This document shows, in pieces, positions 26,028 to 33,528 of a DNA stretch of 35,241 nt. A program made the position numbers and the translations under genes. The notes under the pieces were generated by a model. The model worked only from the letters and a program-made list of their open reading frames with translations, made no database searches and was not told where the DNA came from. The stretch lies in the NCBI GenBank assembly GCA_029558955.1, contig JAKQCW010000081.1, positions 1 to 35,241 on the forward strand, read 5' to 3'. Every line of letters starts with the position of its first letter. The stretch's first letter is position 1. The stretch comes from Chloroflexota bacterium. GTDB taxonomy: Bacteria > Chloroflexota > Anaerolineae > JAAEKA01.

Positions 26028-27797
26028 TCAATCCTCTTGCGCAGATGCCAACAGGGACTCCACCTGGGCCAGCAGAAGGGCATGGTCGGCGGCATTCGCA
26101 TGTCCGTAGGTCTGCTCCAACTCAACGGCGCGTTGCAAGAATGTAACGGACGCTGAGAAATCTCGTTGTCGCCCCAGCAACATACCCAGGTTCCAACTGG
26201 CTGTCGCCTCGCCGCGCCAATCGACTGCTTTCTGAGCCATGGGGATGGCTTGACGGTAGCAGGCTTCTGCCTCCCTGAGGTCGCCCTGGGCGGCATAGGT
26301 GTTCGCCAGGGCTACCAGTGTCGTGCAAGCCGAGCTCGCGTCGCCAATGGCTTGAAAAATGGCCAGCGCCTCCTGCTGGACCGCAAGCGCCCCGGCCAAA
26401 TTGCCCACCGCCAAACTGGCTGATCCCAGATTGCTGAGCAGGCTGGCCTCGCGCTGGCGGTCCGGGATATGGCGAGCCAGCACGAGCGCTTGCCGATAGA
26501 GCTTGACGGCGCGTGGCTGCTCGCCTGCCTCTGCCCAGGTGATAGCCAGCCCCTCGGTCAAGGCGCACCGGCCGGCGCGATCCCCGATCTGCTCAGCCAG
26601 AGGCAGGGCATCCTCGAAACAGGCGCGGGCCTCGGAAATCTGACCGAGTCGCAGGTGGAAGTTGCCCAGGTTGCCCAGGATCGTCTCCTGATGCCAGAGG
26701 CTGCTGGCCGGACCCCGGGCCAACGCCAACGCTTGCTGAAAACAGGTGAGCGCCCGGTCAATATCGCCGAACAAGCCGTGCAGTGTTCCCAGTTCGCTCA
26801 ACCAGGACATCTCGCCGTCCACATCGCCGATCATCTGCGCCAGGCTCAGGGCCTGTTCAGCATACTGCTTGGCTAGCGAGACCTGCCCCAGTGTGCGATA
26901 GGCTCCGGCCAGCCCGCCCAGGCAGGTATTCTCGTTGTCGCTGTCGCCAATCTGGCGGGCGATAGCCAGCGCTTGCTCGTAGGCGCCAATACAGACGCGC
27001 AATTCACCGGCCATCCCCCGGGCCAGCGCCAGGTTGATCAGCGTGGTCGCTTCGGCATGGCGATCTCTGGCCTGGCGTACGATGTCGAACACCTCGTCGA
27101 AACAGGCGACAGCTGCAGCCAAGTCGCCCGTATCCAGGTAGTAGCCGCCCAGGTTGCCCAGGGTCGATCCTATCAGGGCGTCCAGCCCGGTCTCCCGTGC
27201 TGCGGCTAGCGCCGCAGCGAAGTCTTGGCGCGCTTCGTCCATCTGGCCCAGCTTGAGATGGATCCGTCCCTTGCGGCTCAACCACCGGCTTTCACCCGGA
27301 AGGTCTTTGGCCTGGCGAGCTGCCGCCAGCGCACGCTCCAGGTGCTCCAGCGCTTGCACAGGCTGCCCGATCTCGCCATACAGCTCGCCCAGCCGGCCAA
27401 CCAGCGAACCCTGATACCCCGCGCCGGGATTGGCCTCGGCCAGCACCAACGCCTGCTGGTAGGTAGACAGCGCTCGTTGCCGGTCGCCCAACAGAAAATA
27501 TGACTGTCCGAGGTTGTCCAGCAGCACCCCTTCCCTAAGCCTGTTGCCGGTCTGCTGCACCAAGGGAAGCCCGACAGTTGCCCACTCGACGGCGGTGCGC
27601 CACAAGCCCAGCGTCCCCATCGACGGCAAGGCGGCAATGAGGAAGTCGAGCAGGATCTGTTGGCCGCCCCGTGTCAGAACCGACATCCAAGCGCGCTGTA
27701 TCTGCGACCATTCTGCATCGAACCATGTCGAATCGTCGCGATGCGTGCGGATACCCGCCAAGTAATAAAGCAAATGCCGTCGCCAAAGCTGACTCAC
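26028..27797 (-). CDS. TPR protein (about 12 repeats)
   Basis: 589 aa. The N-terminal 80 residues are helical and aromatic-rich (LWRRHLLYYLAGI, WFDAEWSQIQRAW) and differ from the module shared by the other TPR proteins. About twelve 40-residue TPRs then run to 575, for example LGNLGGYYLDTGDLAAAVAC. The GTG at 27797 is chosen because AAGGTG lies nine bases upstream. It begins 80 bases after the preceding TPR gene, one of the larger gaps in the operon. No enzymatic motif is seen. Confidence 0.87.
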   Translation of the reverse strand: MSQLWRRHLLYYLAGIRTHRDDSTWFDAEWSQIQRAWMSVLTRGGQQILLDFLIAALPSMGTLGLWRTAVEWATVGLPLVQQTGNRLREGVLLDNLGQSYFLLGDRQRALSTYQQALVLAEANPGAGYQGSLVGRLGELYGEIGQPVQALEHLERALAAARQAKDLPGESRWLSRKGRIHLKLGQMDEARQDFAAALAAARETGLDALIGSTLGNLGGYYLDTGDLAAAVACFDEVFDIVRQARDRHAEATTLINLALARGMAGELRVCIGAYEQALAIARQIGDSDNENTCLGGLAGAYRTLGQVSLAKQYAEQALSLAQMIGDVDGEMSWLSELGTLHGLFGDIDRALTCFQQALALARGPASSLWHQETILGNLGNFHLRLGQISEARACFEDALPLAEQIGDRAGRCALTEGLAITWAEAGEQPRAVKLYRQALVLARHIPDRQREASLLSNLGSASLAVGNLAGALAVQQEALAIFQAIGDASSACTTLVALANTYAAQGDLREAEACYRQAIPMAQKAVDWRGEATASWNLGMLLGRQRDFSASVTFLQRAVELEQTYGHANAADHALLLAQVESLLASAQED

Positions 27798-27877
27798 TGG
27801 TGTTCACCTTGTTGGCAGCCATTTCATGGTTCGACGCGATCGACGCCCCATATGAACTTCTCCTAATCTGTCGCCTA

Positions 27878-29071
27878 TCACAAGTCACGAAGCTGCTCTA
27901 ACGTTTCCCGGTGTAGTTCGAGGATCGGAAGGCCCAGTGTTTCGTCGATAGCAATGGCCCGTTTCAGAAACATTTCCGCTTCAGATAGTTGACCCTGCCT
28001 TATGCACACCACCCCGATTGAGCCGAGCGCAAGAGACAGGAACGGAGGATCACCGGCCTCCTCGAGAATCACAACCGCCTGACGATATCGGTCGAGCGCC
28101 AGATCGTCGTCGTCTAGATGGCCATAGACATCTCCTATGTCCAATAGAACATAGGCTGCCTCCGGTCGATTACCAATCTGCTCAAAGATTCTCAGTGCAT
28201 CGTTGTAAAAAGCAAGCGCATCATCATATTGCTCCAGTTCTACCGCCACATTGCCCACAGCACCTCTAGTGCGTGCAAGCGCAGTCAAATGACCGCATCG
28301 CTGGCTGACATCAGCGGACCTCTGATAGAAAACTAAAGCCTCTTCGAGCTGATCCAGGCCACGGTGCAAGTCGCCGATCTCACGCAGGATGTCTGCTTTA
28401 CGCCTTTCATCGTTCTCCTGCTGGTACAGCGCCTCCAGTTCGGCGATGGCATTCAGCGCCGCATTGTCGCGCCCAAGCGCGACATCAATCCCGCGAATCC
28501 TGGCCTTGATCTCGGATACCTCCATATCAGAGCCTTCGGACTGCAGAATCGTGAGACAGCGCTGATAGCATTCATCAGCCTGATCCCATTCATAGCGTCG
28601 TTCATGAAGGTACCCAAGGGCTTTGAGACCCGTCACGAGTGCTGCGTGATCGCCGCGTTGCTCAGCAATCCTGACCAGGAAATCATAGCTTTCCTCGGCA
28701 TGTTCCCATTGTCCCATCCGAATGAGACTGGAACCCACCATGTCAAGTGCGATCCACATTTCGTCGAATACTCCTGAGGACATGGCAATTGTCAGCAACC
28801 TGTATGCGATCTGCAGCTGTTCATGCCATAGCCCCTTGCGATAGAGGTATGTAAAAAGCTCAGTAGCCGCTTCCTGTATGGTCAAGAAATCCGATGAAGT
28901 GTAGACAGCATGCTTGATCTGGCCAAACGATTTGTCGATTCTGCTCACATCCTCCACATTGGAGCCTGTCAAAGCCAGGTAAAAATCTCGATGTCGGTCT
29001 TTAGCTCTGGATGGCGTCTTAGAGGTGAGAATTTCAGTCCCAGACAATTCTTGTTCATGAGTCAGACTCAC
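27878..29071 (-). CDS. TPR protein, coupled partner of the NB-ARC gene
   Basis: 397 aa with an N-terminal basic stretch, a helical segment to about 110, and six or seven TPRs (such as LLDIGDVYGHLDDDDLALDR). It is more acidic and less Ala-rich than the other TPR proteins here. The GTG start overlaps the NB-ARC stop as GTGA (29068-29071). In classical STAND proteins the sensor repeats follow the NB-ARC/winged-helix part in one chain. Here the same order is kept but split at the overlap, so the two products probably act as one receptor. Confidence 0.87.
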   Translation of the reverse strand: MSLTHEQELSGTEILTSKTPSRAKDRHRDFYLALTGSNVEDVSRIDKSFGQIKHAVYTSSDFLTIQEAATELFTYLYRKGLWHEQLQIAYRLLTIAMSSGVFDEMWIALDMVGSSLIRMGQWEHAEESYDFLVRIAEQRGDHAALVTGLKALGYLHERRYEWDQADECYQRCLTILQSEGSDMEVSEIKARIRGIDVALGRDNAALNAIAELEALYQQENDERRKADILREIGDLHRGLDQLEEALVFYQRSADVSQRCGHLTALARTRGAVGNVAVELEQYDDALAFYNDALRIFEQIGNRPEAAYVLLDIGDVYGHLDDDDLALDRYRQAVVILEEAGDPPFLSLALGSIGVVCIRQGQLSEAEMFLKRAIAIDETLGLPILELHRETLEQLRDL

Positions 29072-30219
29072 AGCCCCATCTCCTCCAGCATATCCGCCGC
29101 GTAATCAGCCAGCAGCGCGTGCATCCAGTAGCGCTCGCCGCGGCGCTCAATCAAACCGCGCTGGATGAAGCGGGCTACGGTATCCTCGGCTTCTGTGACC
29201 GAACATTCCCACACATAGGCCGCGGCGTTGATTTCCCAGGTCAGCGGATCGCCGCCGAAAACCGAGGCCATGGCGAAGCGCTCCTGATCGACCTTGTCCA
29301 ACCGGTTCACGCTGAGGCCCAGGATGGCCTGCAGGGAGACCGGCTCCTCCTCGCTTAGACCCAAGCGCCCCTCGGTTTGGAGCAAGTTGAGCCTGGCTTC
29401 CCGCCGCTCGATCAGCTCGCCAAGCATGCGCTGCATGCGAGCCGGCACGTCGGCCTCGACTGCCAGCAGCCGACCGGCCAGGGTCAGCGCCAGCGGCAGA
29501 TACTCTAGCCGCTCACACAGCCGCTGCGCGGCGCGCTTGTCGCTGGTGACCGCTTCCGGCGCCAGGCGTCGCAACAACGACAGCGCCGCCTCCGGCTTGA
29601 GCACATCCACGCGCAGCGTGCGCTCGCGCGTCGCCAGCGCATAGGCCACCGGCGACTCGCGTGTGGTTAGCAGCGTGCGGCAGTTTGGCCCGGCCACCAG
29701 AAAATACTGCCCCTGAACGACATCCCACACATCGTCTACGATCAATAAGGCGCGGCGGTGGTACAGAACAGCCCGCAACCGATCACGACAGGCGTCTTCG
29801 TCGCGCTCGGGTAGCAAGTCCACGCCCAACGCCCGGCCCCACCCATCCAACAGCAGACGCACGGTGGGGCTCGGCCCCAGTGCGACCCACAGCACGCCGT
29901 CAGGAAAGAGCCTGGGAACGAAATCCAATCGCCCCAACGCCGTAGCAAGCGTCGTCTTGCCGATGCCGCCCAGCCCGCGCAGCGCCGCCGGCGGCACGTC
30001 GCAGGCGCTTTCGTCGCCCAGCGCCAGCAGGTCATAGACCTGGGTCAGGTCGTCGTCACGGCCATGGACACCCTGCGGCGGCAAAGGCGGCGTCATGAAC
30101 GGCTGCTGGACAGGACGGTTGGCAGGTACACCCGCGACTGCGCTGGCTTGGTCGCCGACAGCCAGGCCATAGACCGTGCCGTGGATGGTAACGTTGTAGG
30201 TGGTCGCTGCATCGGGCAT
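29068..30219 (-). CDS. NB-ARC STAND NTPase with N-terminal amyloid-like motif
   Basis: 383 aa. The order is the shared motif at residues 8-28 (YNVTIHGTVYGLAVGDQASA), a Pro-rich linker, VHGRDDDL, then the NB-ARC domain. NB-ARC motifs are Walker A GLGGIGKTT (82-90), Walker B ALLIVDDVW (157-165), RNBS-B LLTTRE (183-188) and LPLAL (241-245). The winged helix ends in MHALLADYA, an MHD-type motif that controls nucleotide state. This is the core of plant NLRs and APAF-1. Carrying an amyloid-like motif before NB-ARC matches NLRs that recruit effectors by templated folding. AAGGAG is 11 bases upstream, inside the end of the 50-aa ORF. Confidence 0.93.
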   Translation of the reverse strand: MPDAATTYNVTIHGTVYGLAVGDQASAVAGVPANRPVQQPFMTPPLPPQGVHGRDDDLTQVYDLLALGDESACDVPPAALRGLGGIGKTTLATALGRLDFVPRLFPDGVLWVALGPSPTVRLLLDGWGRALGVDLLPERDEDACRDRLRAVLYHRRALLIVDDVWDVVQGQYFLVAGPNCRTLLTTRESPVAYALATRERTLRVDVLKPEAALSLLRRLAPEAVTSDKRAAQRLCERLEYLPLALTLAGRLLAVEADVPARMQRMLGELIERREARLNLLQTEGRLGLSEEEPVSLQAILGLSVNRLDKVDQERFAMASVFGGDPLTWEINAAAYVWECSVTEAEDTVARFIQRGLIERRGERYWMHALLADYAADMLEEMGL

Positions 30220-30224
30220 TGGTC

Positions 30225-30377
30225 CTATTTCTCCTTTTCCTCTGCCAGGTTCTGACTCTCAAGAGATGGACCGGCTGCGGGGTGGCGCACCTGCTCCAGC
30301 GCGCTACGATGGCACATTAACGTCGCCAGCTCGTAGGCGAGATAGTAACGGGGCATGCGCAAGACAGAAGCAGTCAT
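30225..30377 (-). CDS. 50-aa ORF between adaptor and NB-ARC gene
   Basis: The ATG at 30377 overlaps the stop of the 81-aa adaptor as ATGA, and the NB-ARC gene starts 5 bases after its stop. The peptide has one helix (RYYLAYELATLMCHRSALEQ) and a charged C-terminus ending EEKEK. No family is recognised. It might be a small subunit, or mainly serve to pass ribosomes on to the NB-ARC gene whose ribosome site lies in its last codons. Confidence 0.45.
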   Translation of the reverse strand: MTASVLRMPRYYLAYELATLMCHRSALEQVRHPAAGPSLESQNLAEEKEK

Positions 30378-30619
30378 GGTCCCTCTGGAGCAGCCACCAT
30401 AGCGCGTAGCACCGTCTGGATCGCCATTGCATCTGATCCCGGGCACACAGTATCGCCGATGTGGACATCTTGACCCTCGACGATCTGGACATTGTATTTG
30501 CCGATTTGAACGTTTCCCTGACTGCTCACGAGTTGAACGCGGCGCAAGGCAATCAGGTCAGCTTCGGTGTGAGTGCCAGCAGTGATGTGGTTGAGGACAG
30601 CATGAATGTTATCTTTCAT
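30374..30619 (-). CDS. 81-aa adaptor with amyloid-like motif
   Basis: A small protein in two parts. Residues 1-30 form a helix pair (HAVLNHITAGTHTEADLIAL). Residues 35-57 carry the shared motif in its GKYNVQIVEGQDVHIGD form (Y42 to D56), followed by a helix (DAMAIQTVLRAMVA). Similar short GKYN...HIGD modules occur as effector-associated domains in cyanobacterial and Chloroflexota conflict proteins. As a free-standing unit between protease and NTPase it could bridge the two. The start has no clear Shine-Dalgarno and comes 72 bases after the caspase stop. Confidence 0.7.
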   Translation of the reverse strand: MKDNIHAVLNHITAGTHTEADLIALRRVQLVSSQGNVQIGKYNVQIVEGQDVHIGDTVCPGSDAMAIQTVLRAMVAAPEGP

Positions 30620-30691
30620 GCAGCAGTCTTCGAGCGATGAGTTGTTAGCGAATCTGTTGCGATCTCATATCCACAAGAAAAAGCATTGCAA

Positions 30692-32521
30692 TCACTCCTC
30701 AACAGGAAGCTCCACCGGTATTGTGAGGAGCGTCTGAGCCGCCAAGGCTTCGTCATCTTGATAGGCTGTCACGATGATCAGCTGTTTGCCTGCACGCCGG
30801 GCGGTGATCTGAAAATAACACGGAGTACTACTCTTACCGATCCTGAGCTTGAGGACGATATAGGCAGGCTGAACATCGCAGCCTACGGCCGTGACTTCGA
30901 CACGGTACTTCACAACCTCCGTTTCGCTTTCTCTGAAGATACTCCCAGTGCCAGACATCACCTGCTCCAAGTCGTCCACTGAGAGCAGAGGCGACTCAGG
31001 TTGTTTCACAGCTACTGCTAATTGAAACGGTCCTCCGATGATTGCTTTCGCAGGCGCGGCCACATCCAACCGTATCGCTTCATCGATGAGTCGTGTTGGC
31101 TGGCCAGCGTTAGGAGTGAATGCTTTACTTGGCGTTGTCACGGATTGAAATGGATCTGACTTGTTAGTCAAGCGATTGAGCTCAAGTTGCTGTTCGATCG
31201 CTGCCATCACTTTTGCTATCTGATTCCGTTCAGAGATCTGTTCCTGCCGACGGTCTTGCAGGATCAGCTTGCGCTCGCTGTCCAGTTCCCGGCCCAGATC
31301 CTTGTCCAGCGCCCAAACACGGTTCGTCAGCGTCTCGTACTTGCCCTGCAGTTCAGTCAACTGCTGGCGCAAGTGACGCGTGGCTGCGTCTCCGCTTGGC
31401 GGCTGCTGGCTGGAAACGCCGCCCTGTACAGGACTCGACGGCGAGCCAGCGCCAATCACTTGCGTCACGTGAACCTGGTCGCCGATCACGAGGCCATGCG
31501 CGCTACCGATGCTGATGGTGTACTTGCCCTGCTGAACCACGTTGTGGTCGCCTGTCACCACGGTGCTGTCGCTGATCGTCTCAGCAGCCACAGCGCGCTC
31601 ATCGCTGGCAGTGATCATTTTGACAACCTGATCCAACAGCCGCTGGCTATGCGCTGGCTCAACGGTCCTCACGGCCATGCCATCCGCCACCGTCTCGGCG
31701 GCGTAAGAGCTGCCCAAGTCCGAGGCGCCCTTGTACAGCGCCACCGCAAAAGGACCCACCCCGCGCAACACCGTCAGCTCCGGCTCCTGCACCTTGCCTA
31801 GCTTGCCAGCTGCCTCCTTGACCGCTAAGTAGATGTGCTCGTACAGCCCAAACGCGCCGATAAACCCGCTGTTGTTTGGCACGTAGCCCTGGCCGCTCAG
31901 ACCGTCCACCAGCGCCTGGGTGAAGATTGAGAGCTTGCCGCCCCCGATCCAGGATTTCTGCTCCGGCCGGCAAGCCGCGATGATCACCCGCCCCTCTCCG
32001 GTTGACAACAGGGCGTCCACCGACTTGGCGGGCAGAGGCAGGTCGCCGAATGGCCCCGCTGGCGCCTCTGGCGCCAGGCTTGGGGAGAGCTCGCCCGAGT
32101 GACAGGCGTTGAAGAGCAGCAGCAGGCGTTTGGCCCGGATCTGGCGCAGAGCGTCCAGCAATTCAGCCTCACTGATCCCTGTGCCCTTCACCACCTTGCT
32201 GTTGGACACCCGGCTTTCATGGGTTGTCAGATAGTAGTTGCCATCGGTGCCGCTGGCCCCGTGGCCGCAGTAGTACAGCAGCACCGTGTGTTCTTCGGCA
32301 GTCCCGGCTAGCGCGCCCAGCGCAGCCAGGATACCGTCCTTGTTCGCGGCCGCGTCGTGCAAGAGGGTCACTTGCGGTGCAGGATACCCGCACAGGTCGG
32401 GGTTAACCAACACCTCGCGCACTGCTTGTGCATCCGTCACCGAGATCGGGATATCGGCCCACGGAATATGGGTGTAGCTGCCGACGCCGATTACCAATGC
32501 ATACCCTCGTTCAAACGCCAT
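30692..32521 (-). CDS. Caspase-like (C14) protease with amyloid-like motif, coiled coil and beta tail
   Basis: 609 aa, the first gene of the operon and its probable effector. The caspase-hemoglobinase domain covers about 1-260. It starts ALVIGVGSY, has the catalytic His in YYCGHGAS (H87) and the catalytic Cys in LLFNACHSGEL (C140), so both dyad residues are present. Residues 319-354 hold the motif region: VVTGDHNVVQQ, then KYTISIGSAHGLVIGDQVHV. Residues 380-455 are a coiled coil (LRQQLTELQGKYETLTNRV). The last 140 residues are beta-rich (GGPFQLAVAVKQPESPLLSV onward), a type that recurs in conflict-system effectors. No signal peptide or membrane segment is seen. The start is supported by AGGAGG. 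It resembles orthocaspases, which usually cut after Arg/Lys; the specificity here is unknown. Confidence 0.93.
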   Translation of the reverse strand: MAFERGYALVIGVGSYTHIPWADIPISVTDAQAVREVLVNPDLCGYPAPQVTLLHDAAANKDGILAALGALAGTAEEHTVLLYYCGHGASGTDGNYYLTTHESRVSNSKVVKGTGISEAELLDALRQIRAKRLLLLFNACHSGELSPSLAPEAPAGPFGDLPLPAKSVDALLSTGEGRVIIAACRPEQKSWIGGGKLSIFTQALVDGLSGQGYVPNNSGFIGAFGLYEHIYLAVKEAAGKLGKVQEPELTVLRGVGPFAVALYKGASDLGSSYAAETVADGMAVRTVEPAHSQRLLDQVVKMITASDERAVAAETISDSTVVTGDHNVVQQGKYTISIGSAHGLVIGDQVHVTQVIGAGSPSSPVQGGVSSQQPPSGDAATRHLRQQLTELQGKYETLTNRVWALDKDLGRELDSERKLILQDRRQEQISERNQIAKVMAAIEQQLELNRLTNKSDPFQSVTTPSKAFTPNAGQPTRLIDEAIRLDVAAPAKAIIGGPFQLAVAVKQPESPLLSVDDLEQVMSGTGSIFRESETEVVKYRVEVTAVGCDVQPAYIVLKLRIGKSSTPCYFQITARRAGKQLIIVTAYQDDEALAAQTLLTIPVELPVEE

Positions 32522-32863
32522 GCGCGCCTCCTGGGTGCTCGAGGTTGTTTGCTCCTGGCAGGTTGTCTTGTTTTCGATCTTGCTTCGTGTTCGTGTGGCC
32601 GTTCGACTGCGGCTTCGATCTACGCAGCATTGCGGTCTGTCCGTTCAGGGGACGAAACCAGCGAAAAAATAGCTGAGACCGGCGCGTCCCCGGTCACGGT
32701 CGTGCCACCCATGTTGAGTCCAGCGAGGCGCGCCGCCATTCGGCGGAAGCGTGCAACTGACTCTGTAGTGAGTATATCACAACCTCACGTCGTGCACAAC
32801 AACTCGATTTCGGGCTCCGAATGAGTCATTGACAACCAACAAGAAATCGGTGAGAATATTGGC
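32522..32863. other. 342-base upstream region of the operon
   Basis: Contains the predicted promoter at 32771-32799, a leader of about 240 bases to the caspase start, and the left edge of an IS66 remnant. Open frames in it have no recognisable protein. On the plus strand TTGACA at 32829-32834 may be the promoter of the transposase remnant. Confidence 0.5.
32771..32799 (-). promoter_or_regulatory. Probable promoter of the caspase-STAND-TPR operon
   Basis: Minus strand TATACT (32771-32776), preceded by TGA to make an extended -10, with TTGTGC (32794-32799) at 17 bases. The predicted start is near 32764. No other promoter of this quality was noticed inside the 18-kb gene train. Confidence 0.5.
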
Positions 32864-33480
32864 ATGAGTATCGAACAAGTTCCAGATAACGTTTCAACTG
32901 CTGACTGGGCTCCGCCCCCAGAGAGCGTGCGCGGTTGGTGGCGGTGCTGTTTGAGACGATAGAGCAGCTTCAGCGGCGGATCGCGCAGTTGGAGGAGCGG
33001 CTGAAGCAGAACTCAAGCAATTTCTCTACGCCACCATCTTCGGATCCGTCCGGGAAGCCAGCACGGCAGAAAGCACAGGTGTCGGGACGCAAGCAAGGTG
33101 GACATCCAGGGCATCCAAGGCAAACCGGGACGCTGAAGCCAGTTGAGCAGATGGATCGGTTGATTGATCCGCGCCCAGTCCAGTGCTGTAAATGTGGCGC
33201 CTTGTTGTTGGGCGAGGATCATGCTGCACAACGCCATCAGGTGACTGAACTGCCTCGGATCGAGCCGGTAGTGATCGAGTTTCAGCGCCACACGCTGTTC
33301 TGTCTAGCCTGCGGGACGGATGGGCATCAGCCACCGGGATTCTGAGGAGGCGATGGCGGCTCTTTTCGCACGGAGCTTGTGCGGGGCAGTGTCTCAGCCC
33401 AGCAACAAGCAGTCAGCCAAGCCTTGGAACAACCGACGGCGGCGCAAGGCTATGTTCAACAGCAACCAGCAACCATGATC
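32864..33480 (+). pseudogene. IS66-family transposase remnant
   Basis: It starts at ATG 32864 (MSIEQVPDNVSTADWAPPPE), shifts frame near 32930, and continues as the coiled coil and linker ETIEQLQRRIAQLEERLKQN, NSSNFSTPPSS and the zinc finger (CCKCG, CLACG) to a stop at 33345. After a deletion, coding resumes as a piece of the later domain (FRTELVRGSVSAQQQAVSQA, AAQGYVQQQP) and is cut at about 33480. The DDE core is missing. It differs in sequence from the element at 23078-24048, so it is a separate insertion. Confidence 0.8.
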
Positions 33481-33528
33481 AAGTCTCACGGGGTCCTCCC
33501 CGCCACAACTCCAACCCCAAGTCAGGGG

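Noticed and set aside
26024..26296. 91-residue N-terminal extension of the TPR gene ending at 24335
   Set aside because: It lies inside the upstream TPR gene in another frame and lacks TPR character. The ATG at 26023 has a ribosome site and fits the spacing of the operon.
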